This document shows positions 47,817 through 57,352 of a stretch of DNA of 64,000 nt, piece by piece. The DNA is from Gammaproteobacteria bacterium (GTDB lineage Bacteria > Pseudomonadota > Gammaproteobacteria > Steroidobacterales > GCA-2729495). Position numbers and translations under genes: made by a program. A model generated the notes under the pieces. It ran no database searches and was not told the DNA's origin. It saw nothing but the letters and a program-made list of their open reading frames with translations. The stretch covers positions 62,001 through 126,000 of the forward strand of contig JAUHYQ010000003.1 in the NCBI GenBank assembly GCA_030426355.1, written 5' to 3'. How positions within the stretch are numbered: the stretch's first letter is position 1; each line of letters starts with the position of its first letter.

Positions 47817-49711
47817 CACGCGACGTGCGCGTTGCCTGACGGCAACAGCTGCGGCTGCTCGTCGGTACAGCGCTGCTGTGCCAGCGGGCAGCGGGTTCGG
47901 AACACGCAACCGCTCGGCGGATTCAGCGGCGAAGGGATATCGCCGCGCAATAACAGACGCTCGCGATTCCTCTCTATTGCAGGGTCCGGTATGGGCACCG
48001 CGTCGATCAGCGCGCGCGTATAGGGGTGCTGAGGTGATTCAACCAGGGTATCGCTGTCGGTCAGTTCAACCACCCGACCCAGGTACATCACCATCACCCG
48101 GTGACTGATTTGTCGCACCACCGCCAGATCGTGAGCAATGAAAATCAATGCCAGTCCCAGTTCTTTCTGCAGACCCATCAGTAATTCGATCACCTGCGCC
48201 TGAACAGAAACATCGAGTGCGCTGACCGGCTCGTCGCAGATCACCAGCTGCGGTTCACAGATCAATGCGCGGGCAATGCCAATGCGTTGACACTGACCCC
48301 CGGAAAATTCATGCGGATAGCGAAACGCATGCTCGGGCTTAAGACCGACCTTGGCCAACAACTGCTGCACTTGCTGCAGTCGTTCTGTGCGTGACAGCTG
48401 CGGACTGAATGTTTGTAATGGCTCCGCGACAATATCGCCCACCGTCATGCGGGGATTCAGTGAGGCCAGCGGATCCTGAAACACAACCTGCATGTGCTGC
48501 CGATGCGCTTTGACCGCTGCCGCGCTTAAATGGCCGAGCTCATCGCCCAGCAGACTGACTCGCCCTGCATAGCCATCCAGTAACTGCAATACCGCGCGCG
48601 CAAGGGTGGACTTGCCGCAACCGGATTCGCCAACAACGCCCAGCGTTTCGCCGGGCGCCAGTTCAAAGCTGACGCCGTCAACAGCCTTCAATAGCCTGCG
48701 CGGGCTGAACCAGCGCTCGCGGCCGACATCGAAAGTCACGCGCAGGTCGTCGACTGTGAGGAGTGGCCGCGTTGGTTGCCGTGGCCGAATCGTATTTCGG
48801 GTTCGGTCGCTGCGCTCCGACTCACCCTCATTACAATCGTCCTCGCCACCCAACGCGTCGCCAGCCACCGCGCGGCTCTTCGCATCAAGCCGCGGAACTG
48901 CAGCGAGAAGATCCCGCGTGTATTGATCTGCCGGCGCAGAAAACACCTGGGTGACCTCGCCGCTTTCGCGCTCAACGCCATCGCGCATCACCAGCACGCG
49001 ATCACAGTTTGCAGCCACCACGCCCATATCGTGCGTGATCAGCAGCAACGCCATGCCCATCTCGCGTTGCAACTCGGCCATGATGTTGAGGATCTGCGCC
49101 TGCACCGTGACATCGAGTGCGGTGGTGGGCTCGTCGGCAATCAGCAGCTCGGGCCGGCACAACAATGCCGTCGCAATCATGATGCGTTGACGCATGCCGC
49201 CGGACATTTCATGCGGGTATTGCTTCAGCCGCGCCCGCGCTTCCGGGACACGCACCGCGTCCAGCATCTGTGCTGCTTCCGCATACGCAGCCTGGCGAGA
49301 GAGCCGCCGGTGCCGCTCCAGCACCCGCGCCATTTGCCTGCCGATGGTCAGGTGCGGATTCAGCGCGGTCATCGGATCCTGAAAGATCATGCTGATCGCC
49401 CGACCACGAATGGTGTTCAGTTGCTGCTGCGGCATTGACAACAATTCCGACGCCTGCTGCCCGACCATAAAGGTCACGCGGCCACTTACCCGCGCGGTTT
49501 CGGGCAGCAAGCCCATAATGGCAAGCGCAGTCTGCGTTTTACCCGATCCGGATTCGCCGACCAGCCCCAGCGTTTCGCCGGCGCGCACGTAAAACGATAA
49601 ATCCCTCACCGCCTGCACGGTTTGTTCACCGCGATAGCTGATGCTGAGGTCTGTAACGGATAATAAGGTTGGGTCACTTGCTTGCGGGGACGGCTGCCTG
49701 GCTGTTTGCAT
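47795..49711 (-). CDS. oppDF: Oligopeptide/dipeptide ABC transporter ATPase, OppD-OppF fusion
   Basis: 638 residues holding two complete ABC cassettes. First: Walker A GESGSGKTQTALAIMG, signature HEMSGGMRQRIMIA, Walker B LLIADEPTTALD. Second, from about residue 325: GESGCGKSTLARAVL, HEFSGGQCQRIGIA, LVICDEPVSALDVSVQ. Each is followed by an oligo_HPY type extension; the last ends CVFRTRCPLAQQRC with several cysteines. A polar linker of about 40 residues joins the halves. This GsiA/YejF-like layout drives peptide import. A good Shine-Dalgarno (AGAGGAA) precedes the ATG. It is 20 bp after oppC. Confidence 0.93.
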   Translation of the reverse strand: MQTARQPSPQASDPTLLSVTDLSISYRGEQTVQAVRDLSFYVRAGETLGLVGESGSGKTQTALAIMGLLPETARVSGRVTFMVGQQASELLSMPQQQLNTIRGRAISMIFQDPMTALNPHLTIGRQMARVLERHRRLSRQAAYAEAAQMLDAVRVPEARARLKQYPHEMSGGMRQRIMIATALLCRPELLIADEPTTALDVTVQAQILNIMAELQREMGMALLLITHDMGVVAANCDRVLVMRDGVERESGEVTQVFSAPADQYTRDLLAAVPRLDAKSRAVAGDALGGEDDCNEGESERSDRTRNTIRPRQPTRPLLTVDDLRVTFDVGRERWFSPRRLLKAVDGVSFELAPGETLGVVGESGCGKSTLARAVLQLLDGYAGRVSLLGDELGHLSAAAVKAHRQHMQVVFQDPLASLNPRMTVGDIVAEPLQTFSPQLSRTERLQQVQQLLAKVGLKPEHAFRYPHEFSGGQCQRIGIARALICEPQLVICDEPVSALDVSVQAQVIELLMGLQKELGLALIFIAHDLAVVRQISHRVMVMYLGRVVELTDSDTLVESPQHPYTRALIDAVPIPDPAIERNRERLLLRGDIPSPLNPPSGCVFRTRCPLAQQRCTDEQPQLLPSGNAHVACHFPVSS

Positions 49712-49731
49712 AGGTTCCTCTGCCTGCCGGT

Positions 49732-50613
49732 TCAGCTGTCGCGACGGTCGCGCGGATCCAGCGCGTCACGCAAACCGTCGCCAATAAAGTTAAAACAAAA
49801 CAGCGTTAACGCCAGAAACACAGCCGGAAACACCAGCGCCCACGGCGCTGTTTCCATTACCTGCGCACCGTCGTTTACCAGCGCACCCCACGATGTCATG
49901 GGTTCCTGCACCCCCAGGCCCAAAAAGCTGAGAAACGATTCGACCAGAATGACCTGCGGAATAGTCAGCGTCACGTAAACCGCCACCACCCCCAGCAGGT
50001 TCGGCACAATATGGCGTCGCACTATGTTCGCGGGGGACACTCCGCCGGCGCGCGCTGCCTCAATGAATTCCTTCTTTTTCAGGCTGAGTGTCTGGCCGCG
50101 CACGATACGCGCCATATCAAGCCAGTTAATGGCGCCGACGGCCACAAATATAAGAAATATATTGCGGCCAAAAAACACCATTAAAAGAATAACGACAAAC
50201 ATAAAGGGCATTGCGTACAAAACATCCACAATGCGCATCATCACCTGATCAACCTTGCCGCCGGCATAACCTGCCGTCGCACCCCACGCGATACCGATCA
50301 GCAGGCTCACGGCGGTTGCAGCCAGCCCAACCAGCAAGGAGATGCGCCCGCCGTAAAGCGTGCGTATGAAAAGGTCGCGACCGACGTCATCGGTGCCAAA
50401 CCAATGCGACGTTGCAAATGACGGGGGAATGGAAATGCGCTCCCAGTCGGTGGAATCAATGCTGTAAGGGCTGAGCAACGGCGCTGCTAAAACCAGCAAA
50501 ACAATAAACCCCATCAACGCGATGGCGGTCATGGCTGCGCGATTTTTTTTCAGGGTGTCGCGGGCATCGTCCCACAGGCTGCGTCCGGTCTGCCCGGTGA
50601 CCAAAGTGCTCAA
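49732..50613 (-). CDS. oppC: Peptide ABC transporter permease OppC-like
   Basis: 293 residues with six helices and the OppC N-terminal extension (WDDARDTLKKNRAAMTAIALMGFI). Typical loops: GTDDVGRDLFIRTLYGGRISLLVG, the EAA motif in EAARAGGVSPANIVRRHIVPNL, and SFLGLGVQEPMTSWG. It forms the transmembrane heterodimer with OppB. It follows oppB by 7 bp. Confidence 0.94.
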   Translation of the reverse strand: MSTLVTGQTGRSLWDDARDTLKKNRAAMTAIALMGFIVLLVLAAPLLSPYSIDSTDWERISIPPSFATSHWFGTDDVGRDLFIRTLYGGRISLLVGLAATAVSLLIGIAWGATAGYAGGKVDQVMMRIVDVLYAMPFMFVVILLMVFFGRNIFLIFVAVGAINWLDMARIVRGQTLSLKKKEFIEAARAGGVSPANIVRRHIVPNLLGVVAVYVTLTIPQVILVESFLSFLGLGVQEPMTSWGALVNDGAQVMETAPWALVFPAVFLALTLFCFNFIGDGLRDALDPRDRRDS

Positions 50614-50620
50614 GACAACC

Positions 50621-51535
50621 TCACAATTGCACCCGGGGATCCAGCCAGCGATAGGCCAGATCTACCAGAAAGTTGAACACGATGATTAACACACCGTAAA
50701 AAACCACCACGCCCATCACCAGTGTGTAATCCCGGTTCAGGGCACCCTGCACAAAAAAGCGCCCCAGGCCGGGCACGCCGAAAATCTGCTCGATAACGAC
50801 CGACCCGGTAATGATGCCCGCCGTTGCCGGGCCCAGATACGAAACGATCGGCACCAGTGCGGGTTTCAGCGCATGACCGACTATAATTTCCAGCGTCGGC
50901 AGCCCCTGGGCGCGGGCGGTGCGTATAAAGTCGCTGCGCAACACTTCAATCATGCTGCCGCGGGTCAGCCTTGCCACGTAAGCGATCTGTGGCAAGGCCA
51001 GCGATATCACCGGCAACACCAGGCTCCGCCACTCCCCCAGCCCGCCGGCCGGAAGCCACCTTAAGGTCACGGCAAACAGCAGCACCAGCAACGGTGCCAA
51101 TACAAAGTTCGGGATGGAAATGCCGGTCATGGCCATGCCCATAACCACGTGGTCGGTGCGACTGTTCTGCTTAAGCGCAGCCGTCGTACCGATACTGATA
51201 CCTGCCAGCAAAGCCAGGAGCATGGCCAGTCCGCCCAGTTGCAGTGACACCGGAAATCCCGCGCCGATCAACTCGGTCACGGTGTAATCCTTGTACTGAA
51301 AAGACGGCCCGAAATCGCCCCGCATCAGATTGCCCAAATAGCGGCCAAACTGCATCCATAATGGTTCGTCGAGGTGATAAGCGGCGTTCAGGCGCTCCTG
51401 GATTTCGGGCGGCACCTGCTTTTCGGTGTCAAACGGGCCTCCGGGCGCAACGCGAATGAGCGCAAAAGACAGTGCCAGCAGTACCAGCAACGTGGGGATA
51501 CCGGACAAAAAGCGACGGAAGGCAAACGACAACAT
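50621..51535 (-). CDS. oppB: Peptide ABC transporter permease OppB-like
   Basis: 304 residues with six helices; starts MLSFAFRRFLSGIPTLLVLLALSF and has the DPxxxxxVP-like N-terminal periplasmic loop (VAPGGPFDTEKQVPPEIQ). EAA loop: RTARAQGLPTLEIIVGHALKPAL. It is the first gene of an oppB-oppC-oppDF operon; no substrate-binding protein gene is present on either side, so that must be encoded elsewhere. Divergent from the gumC-like gene across 260 bp. Confidence 0.94.
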   Translation of the reverse strand: MLSFAFRRFLSGIPTLLVLLALSFALIRVAPGGPFDTEKQVPPEIQERLNAAYHLDEPLWMQFGRYLGNLMRGDFGPSFQYKDYTVTELIGAGFPVSLQLGGLAMLLALLAGISIGTTAALKQNSRTDHVVMGMAMTGISIPNFVLAPLLVLLFAVTLRWLPAGGLGEWRSLVLPVISLALPQIAYVARLTRGSMIEVLRSDFIRTARAQGLPTLEIIVGHALKPALVPIVSYLGPATAGIITGSVVIEQIFGVPGLGRFFVQGALNRDYTLVMGVVVFYGVLIIVFNFLVDLAYRWLDPRVQL

Positions 51536-51768
51536 GCGCCGATTCTGTCAGCTTCGCCGCTGAACTTCGACAGCTTCGTGAGGTCGAACCCCGCCCCGGC
51601 AAAGAACAATAAAAGCTTGCGGTTAGCGCGCGTGCGACATAATCGGCTGCTCACGAGGCTGGTTGCTGCAGCTGAAGGCCCGGTAGCGCTCAAAAACAGT
51701 CTTGTGCCATCGGTCACAAACCACCGGAAAGATGCGTGCTAGACTTCAACTTTGTATGATAACTGGTT

Positions 51769-51783
51769 AACCCTAAAAGGGTT
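51769..51783 (+). other. Small hairpin in the leader of the gumC-like gene
   Basis: A 6-bp perfect stem (AACCCT/AGGGTT) with an AAA loop ends 12 bp before the ATG at 51796, close to the ribosome binding site. It could lower translation initiation. The function is a guess. Confidence 0.4.
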
Positions 51784-51795
51784 CTTAAGAAGAAT

Positions 51796-53553
51796 ATGGA
51801 AGATTACAGGGATAATATTGCCGACGAAGGCAAGGGGCTGGGTGATTTTATCGCCAGCCTGCGACGGCGGAAAACCCTTGGCGCGCTGACCGCGGCCATT
51901 GTATTCATCGTTGGCGCAATCGTGACGTTTGCCTGGCCAACGAAATACACATCCACCGCCGTGATCCTCATCGAGGAGGCGGAAGTTCCCGAGCAGCTGG
52001 TGCAGACGACCGTGACAACTTTTGCGGCCCAGCAGATACAGCTCATCAACCAGCGCGTGATGACCAGCTCCAATCTCGCCGGAATCATCGAGAAGTTCGA
52101 CTTGTATGCCGACAAGCGCAAGTACCTGCCGACATTGCTGCTGGTCGAAGACGTTCAGGAGCAGGTGCAAATGAACCTGGTGAACGTTGAGCTGACTGAC
52201 CCGGGTTCGGGGCGGGCAGCGCTTAGCACCATTGCATTCACCGTCGGTTTTGAAGACGAAAATCCGTCCACCGCACAGCAGGTGGCCAATGAGCTCGTGA
52301 GTCTTTACATGGGAGAGAATGTCCGGTCGCGGACGGTACAAACTGCAGAAACCAGCGAATTTCTGGGTGCCGAAGTGGACCGGCTGGACGAGGAAGTCAA
52401 AAGGCTCGAAGACGAGCTGGCCACCTTCAAGGAAGCCAACCAGGATGCCCTGCCGGAGATCGCGCAGCTGAAACTGCAGATCCTGCAACGCACGGAAGAC
52501 CAGTTGCTGGACATTCGCCGGCAGCAGCAGTCAATGGAAGAGAGCCGCATCATGCTGCGCGCCCAGTTGGCCCAGGTGGATAAGATGGCACCGACCATCC
52601 TGCCGGACGGGCAGGCTGTGGTGTCGCCCGAAAGTCAGATCAAGGCGCTGCAGACGCGTCTTGCCATGCTTCAGGGCCAATACAGCCCCGACCATCCGGA
52701 TGTGGTGCGCACGGCGCGTGAGCTGGACGCCCTGCGCGCCCAGACCGGTATCACCGCAGATCTTTCCGATATCACGGCGGCACTGGCGGCAGCGCGGACC
52801 GATTTGATCAAGGCGAAGGAGAATTACACCGAGGATCATCCCGAGGTGCAGCGGTTGCAGCGACTGACCGAAAACCTCGAGTCGCAGACATTGTCGGCAC
52901 GCGACGAGGCGGATGCGCTGGTTCGGCCCGATAATCCTGCCTTTATACAGATCACCACACAGCTCAATCAGATCGACGCAGACGAAGCCGCGCTGAAGCA
53001 GACCGAGAAGGAGTTGCGCAACCGTATTGCCGAGATCGAAGCCAATTTGCTGACCGGTCCGCGTGTTGAGCAGGAACTACTGGCACTGCAACGTCAACTA
53101 CAAACCTCGACACAACGCTACATCGCGATGCGCGATCGCCAGTTCAGTGCTGAAATCGGCCAGGCGCTGGAAAGCCAGAGCAAAGGCGAACGTTTCGTTC
53201 TGGTGGAACCGCCGCAGATGCCGCTGCAACCGTCCAGCCCTAATAGACCAGCGCTGTTGCTACTTTTGCTACTTTTGGCACCAGCGGCAGGCGTGGGCAT
53301 GATTCAGCTGAAGCAATCAATTGACGATTCGGTATGGACGGCTAGAGATATCGAATTCCTGCAGGGTGCGGCGCCGATTGCTTCCATTCCATTGATCATG
53401 AACGCCGATGATGTAGCGCGTAAGCGCAAAATCAGGCTGCTAACATACGGCGGCATTCCCGCCGCTATCGTCTTGATGGCGGTACTGGTTCATTTCGCCG
53501 TGCGCCCACTCGATGTTTTGTGGTACACAGCCGTTCGCCAGCTGGGCATGTAA
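51796..53553 (+). CDS. Wzz/GumC-type polysaccharide co-polymerase
   Basis: 585 residues. Transmembrane helix at about 31-51, a long periplasmic coiled-coil region (about 165-460), then two further C-terminal helices (LLLLLLLLAPAAGVGM near 485-503 and IPAAIVLMAVLVHFAV near 551-566); the third helix is unusual for Wzz. A motif containing DHP occurs twice (YSPDHPDVVRTARELD and YTEDHPEVQRLQRLT), showing internal duplication of the helix. GumC/Wzc-like proteins set chain length of exported polysaccharide. No kinase domain is present; a separate CpsD-like kinase follows 12 bp later. Confidence 0.88.
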   Translation: MEDYRDNIADEGKGLGDFIASLRRRKTLGALTAAIVFIVGAIVTFAWPTKYTSTAVILIEEAEVPEQLVQTTVTTFAAQQIQLINQRVMTSSNLAGIIEKFDLYADKRKYLPTLLLVEDVQEQVQMNLVNVELTDPGSGRAALSTIAFTVGFEDENPSTAQQVANELVSLYMGENVRSRTVQTAETSEFLGAEVDRLDEEVKRLEDELATFKEANQDALPEIAQLKLQILQRTEDQLLDIRRQQQSMEESRIMLRAQLAQVDKMAPTILPDGQAVVSPESQIKALQTRLAMLQGQYSPDHPDVVRTARELDALRAQTGITADLSDITAALAAARTDLIKAKENYTEDHPEVQRLQRLTENLESQTLSARDEADALVRPDNPAFIQITTQLNQIDADEAALKQTEKELRNRIAEIEANLLTGPRVEQELLALQRQLQTSTQRYIAMRDRQFSAEIGQALESQSKGERFVLVEPPQMPLQPSSPNRPALLLLLLLLAPAAGVGMIQLKQSIDDSVWTARDIEFLQGAAPIASIPLIMNADDVARKRKIRLLTYGGIPAAIVLMAVLVHFAVRPLDVLWYTAVRQLGM

Positions 53554-53565
53554 AGGGAAAAGACG

Positions 53566-54417
53566 ATGGAACATATTCGTAAAGCACTCGAGCAAGCTGA
53601 AAAAGCTCGTGCAGAAGCCCGATCCCAGCAAGGCTCCGCAGCGACCCCGCTACCCACACAGTCTGCGAGCGAAACTGCCACCGGTGACAAGGGCGCGGCA
53701 GGTATTCAATACCAAAGCACCAAAGTTATCAGCGTGCCGGATGCCGTGTTTGAAAAGAACCGATTGATTGCGGCACTTGCGGGCCACGAACTGGCGGATT
53801 CGTACAGCATGCTGCGCACCCGTGTGCTGCAGCAAATGAATGCAAACAAATGGAACACGCTTGCGTTGACGAGCCCGGCAACTGGCCACGGTAAGACCCT
53901 CACCGCCATCAATCTCGCCATCAGTCTGGCCCGGGAAGTCAACCACACGGTATTGCTGGCAGATCTGGATCTGCGCAACCCAAGTATCCACGAGTACTTC
54001 AATTACCAGCCGACCACCGGTCTGAGTGATTATCTTCAGAACGACGTCCCGCTGTCAGAAGTTTTGTTCTCGCCCGGTATTGAACGGCTGGTGGTGCTGC
54101 CGGGCCGCGAACCCGTGCTTAATTCCTCGGAAACGCTGGGCGCACCCAAGATGGTCAGCCTGATAGCTGAACTGAAGAGCCGCTACCCGGACCGATTGAT
54201 CATCTGCGATCTGCCGCCAATGCTGGCCACCGACGATGCGCTCACTTTCGCACCCTATATTGATGCCATGTTAATGGTGGCAGAAGCCGGCGGAACTCGC
54301 AGCGATGACCTTAAGCAGGCGCTGCAAATACTCAAGGATGTGCCGCTGCTGGGCACGGTCCTGAATCGTGCCGAGACGGGCTCACGAGGCAAGCGCTACC
54401 GCTACGGCAGCGACTGA
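53566..54417 (+). CDS. CpsD/CapB-type bacterial tyrosine kinase
   Basis: 283 residues. Walker A TSPATGHGKTLTAINLAISL is near residue 102, Walker A' VLLADLDLRNPSI follows and Walker B is LIICDLPPMLATDD. The N-terminus is a polar helix (MEHIRKALEQAEKARAEA), as in XrtA/PEP-CTERM-associated kinases. The C-terminal tail has only a few tyrosines (KRYRYGSD), fewer than Wzc. It is thought to phosphorylate itself and regulate the co-polymerase and export. Next in line is the ExeA-like ATPase. Confidence 0.88.
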   Translation: MEHIRKALEQAEKARAEARSQQGSAATPLPTQSASETATGDKGAAGIQYQSTKVISVPDAVFEKNRLIAALAGHELADSYSMLRTRVLQQMNANKWNTLALTSPATGHGKTLTAINLAISLAREVNHTVLLADLDLRNPSIHEYFNYQPTTGLSDYLQNDVPLSEVLFSPGIERLVVLPGREPVLNSSETLGAPKMVSLIAELKSRYPDRLIICDLPPMLATDDALTFAPYIDAMLMVAEAGGTRSDDLKQALQILKDVPLLGTVLNRAETGSRGKRYRYGSD

Positions 54418-54451
54418 CGCGCCGCCGTCTACCAGGCAGGAATCAGCTCTG

Positions 54452-55294
54452 ATGTACGAAGCCTTTTACGGTCTGCGCGAAAAACCTTTTTCGATCCTGC
54501 CTGATCCGTCTTACCTCTACATGTCTAAAGGCCACAAGCGTGCTCTCGTGCTATTGAAGTATAGTTTGGTCAGCGGTCAGGGTTTTACCGCTTTGAGCGG
54601 CGAAATCGGCTCGGGCAAGACGACGCTGATTAACAAGCTGGTCGATAGCATTGAGGACGATGTGCTGATGGGTGTGCTCTCATTCACTCAGGTAGGGTCC
54701 ACCGACATACTTGAGTGGGTGGCCATGGCATTCGGTCTCGATTACGAAGGCAAGTCAGAGACCGCAATCTACGAAACCTTTCTGGAGTTCCTGATTCGCG
54801 AATACGCGGCCGGCCGAAAGGTCGTGCTTGTTGTGGACGAAGCTCAAAACATGGGCTTAGCAGGGCTCGAGAAACTGCGCATGTTGTCAAACGTCAATGC
54901 CAGAAAAGAATACCTTTTGCATATGATCCTGGTAGGGCAGCCCGAATTGCGTAACCTGATCAGTGCTCCACAGTTAAAGCAGCTGCAGCAACGCATAGCC
55001 GTCGCCTTCCATTTGGATGCGATGAGTTATGAGGAGTCGAGGGAGTACATAATACATCGCCTGCAGCAGGCGGGCGGTGATCCCTTAATTTTCAGCGATC
55101 AAGCGTTACGATTGCTAATCGCCGAAAGTCGTGGAGTCCCGCGTATAGTCAACTCTCTATGCGATTTGGCTCTGGTTTACGGGTTCTCTGCGGAGTGCAA
55201 TCCTATTGATGCAGATATCGCAAAAAGCGTTATAGCTGACCGGGCAAAGATGGGGTTAGCCAGCTTTGGTTCAACAGCCACGGTCAGTCGCTGA
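54452..55294 (+). CDS. ExeA-like AAA ATPase of the polysaccharide locus
   Basis: 280 residues from the ATG at 54452 (MYEAFYGLREKPFSILPDP, the family opening); an earlier in-frame ATG at 54368 lies inside the kinase gene. Walker A GEIGSGKTTLINKL near residue 50, Walker B VVLVVDEAQNMGLAGLEKLR, sensor-like ILVGQPELRNLI, and arginine-rich QQRIAVAFHLDAM. Resembles the secretion ATPase typical of XrtA/PEP-CTERM loci and GspA/ExeA. It may energise or organise polysaccharide export. A gap of 119 bp to the convergent polymerase gene shows nothing notable. Confidence 0.88.
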   Translation: MYEAFYGLREKPFSILPDPSYLYMSKGHKRALVLLKYSLVSGQGFTALSGEIGSGKTTLINKLVDSIEDDVLMGVLSFTQVGSTDILEWVAMAFGLDYEGKSETAIYETFLEFLIREYAAGRKVVLVVDEAQNMGLAGLEKLRMLSNVNARKEYLLHMILVGQPELRNLISAPQLKQLQQRIAVAFHLDAMSYEESREYIIHRLQQAGGDPLIFSDQALRLLIAESRGVPRIVNSLCDLALVYGFSAECNPIDADIAKSVIADRAKMGLASFGSTATVSR

Positions 55295-55413
55295 AGCGGC
55301 TGCTAGCAAGTGGCTATCCGCGGTCACAGCTGAATTTGCCCTGCCTTGGAACGCTGATTCAGCCCTGTATCTAGAGAACTAACTCCCGGAAATTGATCAA
55401 TGGTCGATCTGAT

Positions 55414-56931
55414 TTACTTGATATCAAAAAGTGGCATCATCTTTCGCACTGCCAACCAGATCAATAATACGATAAGCGTGAATAGCGCGGGTTTTACAAA
55501 CACGCCAAAATCATTTCTAGCCGTCACAATGAAGCGCCAAAAAAATATGCTGCTGAAAAACAGCAGGCACGGCCGTAGGTAGATAGGCTGTTTATCGAGC
55601 CAACCCAGAAAATAACCCGTTGCAAGAAAAAACAAGATTACGCCCGGAAGGCCGAAATTCAGGTACGGCTCGCCAACGGCTGTAAAACCAACTCCGCCGC
55701 CCATCCGAAATTGTTCCGGCAATATATGGAATGTTGCCCAATCGGACGGGGTCATATTTTCGAGCGCATCGTTTGTCGTGGCAAAACGACTGAAGGAGCT
55801 TCGCGAATTTGAAGTGTCAATCTCGCCACCGATATTTGGGATTGCGTTCTTGACATACAACCAATAGGTTTTACCCCATCTATAGTCTTCTTCAGCAGGC
55901 ACAATGGCCAACGTCTCTGCAAGCACACCAATTGTTCGGCCCAACCCAGCAATACTGTCCTGGGCACTGGCGAATTCACTCGCGTCCTGAAAAGCTTTTA
56001 GACTAAAGTCTTGATACGAACCAACATTCCTTAGATAGCCAATAACTGGGATAATCAGCGTTACGGCAACCACAGCCGATATTGCAAGGGGTGCTGGAAT
56101 GCGGCGACCGACCTTGATCCAGCATATTACCGCTGTAAGTAAGGGGAAAAGCGCGGCGCTTCTATAGCCAGAAAGTAAAAACATCGCAAAAATGAAGAAG
56201 GAATAGGTGTAACCGATACGCCGCTGTCGCCGCGTCATAGCGGCCAGTGTTAAGGCGATGGCAGAGCTAGGCGCAATCATCGAAAAAACACCTATGCTCC
56301 TCGTGTCTCGGGCAAGGTAAAAAAGTTCAAAGCGCGAATACTCGAGCAAATTGCCCAACTGGATAATAGCTAGGAATAGCAGCGCTATCGAGGCCCATGC
56401 CAAGCCCACTCCGAGGCTCCACAACCGGCGCATGTTTAGCTGGTAGAGCTTCAAACGTTCTTCCTGGGACAAACTACGAAAAACTTTACTCTGGCGGCGC
56501 AACGCGGCGGCGCAAAAGCCGACCCCGATCATCCCAACCGCCAGCAAGGTATAGTGCGAAGCCAATACCGTCCATTCTCGAAGTTCCCCACGAAATACCG
56601 GCCCAGGGATTAGCCCGATCCCTTCCTGAACGACGAGACCCATATGAAAGATTGCCAGCACAACGAGATGTGCACTGGTGAAAAGATACACGCTCCGAAA
56701 ATGCGCAAAGGTTGTCAGAGCATAGATAGAAAACCAGGCAAGGGTAGCAACAGCAATCGGCGTATAACTTGGCTCCGAGCCGCTCTTGGTTAGAATACTC
56801 AGCAAAGACCATGCAGCCAGAATCAGGCTAGCCCCAAGCAGGAACAACATTGGCCCTAGTGAGTTCTTGGTTTTTTCGCTTGCCATCAAAAAGCGTGTCA
56901 GCCAGCGAAGCCTAGCAGGGCTTAGTGGCAT
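55414..56931 (-). CDS. O-antigen/exopolysaccharide polymerase-like membrane protein (Wzy type)
   Basis: 505 residues with about 11-12 hydrophobic helices. The large periplasmic loop (about residues 300-410) contains FASAQDSIAGLGRTIGVLAETL, the kind of loop seen in Wzy/oligosaccharide repeat-unit polymerases. The N-terminal MPLSPARLRWLTRFLMAS may be too long; a later start would not affect the first helix. It would join repeat units on the periplasmic side of the inner membrane. It is the only gene on the - strand in this locus, convergent with the ExeA-like gene. Confidence 0.75.
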   Translation of the reverse strand: MPLSPARLRWLTRFLMASEKTKNSLGPMLFLLGASLILAAWSLLSILTKSGSEPSYTPIAVATLAWFSIYALTTFAHFRSVYLFTSAHLVVLAIFHMGLVVQEGIGLIPGPVFRGELREWTVLASHYTLLAVGMIGVGFCAAALRRQSKVFRSLSQEERLKLYQLNMRRLWSLGVGLAWASIALLFLAIIQLGNLLEYSRFELFYLARDTRSIGVFSMIAPSSAIALTLAAMTRRQRRIGYTYSFFIFAMFLLSGYRSAALFPLLTAVICWIKVGRRIPAPLAISAVVAVTLIIPVIGYLRNVGSYQDFSLKAFQDASEFASAQDSIAGLGRTIGVLAETLAIVPAEEDYRWGKTYWLYVKNAIPNIGGEIDTSNSRSSFSRFATTNDALENMTPSDWATFHILPEQFRMGGGVGFTAVGEPYLNFGLPGVILFFLATGYFLGWLDKQPIYLRPCLLFFSSIFFWRFIVTARNDFGVFVKPALFTLIVLLIWLAVRKMMPLFDIK

Positions 56932-57352
56932 GCCTGTATCTCATCTACGATTTTAGGCCGGTCAACTTTGGGATCAATGCCACGCCAAATTATTGGTTTA
57001 GCCGAGGCTACGCCAGCGCGACTCAATGATGGCAGAAGCGCCAAACAACGTATTGAAATTATGAACGCGGGTAGATTCATGTGTTAACCGTTGGAAAAAA
57101 CTCTTTATGCGGTGTATACACTAATTTATTATCCCACAGTTAACTCTTTGTCAGAACAATAATTATGTCTACTGAAACTCACGCTCGGCAAGCCGAAATT
57201 GATGAGCCGCTCATTCGCCTAATCTGAAATTAGATCTTTCCCCGTTCTTCAAGGACAGTCATTCACCCACCAAGGCGTTGGAAAGGCTCTGAGCAGTTGA
57301 GTTGATGGAAACGGCTGTGGTTAATTCTAGAGGCATGGTGAGGCAGTGCATT
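56932..57352. other. Intergenic region of about 420 bp between divergent genes
   Basis: Holds the divergent promoters of the wzy-like and the Tat-glycosidase genes. Sequence becomes visibly more AT-rich from here rightwards. A 20-residue reading frame at 57165-57227 (MSTETHARQAEIDEPLIRLI) could be the remains of a gene start but is not recognisable. I see no clear hairpin or repeat. Confidence 0.5.

Noticed and set aside
51676-51692. Possible ops/RfaH element (CGGTAGCG) upstream of gumC
   Set aside because: Only the 8-base core agrees with GGCGGTAGCGT and such short strings occur by chance.
51739-52488. A 249-codon frame antisense to the gumC-like gene
   Set aside because: It shadows the true gene; no domain pattern, signal peptide or spaced ribosome binding site.
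57165-57227. Twenty-residue frame between wzy and the glycosidase
   Set aside because: Too short and not recognised to claim as a gene; reported only under the intergenic entry.
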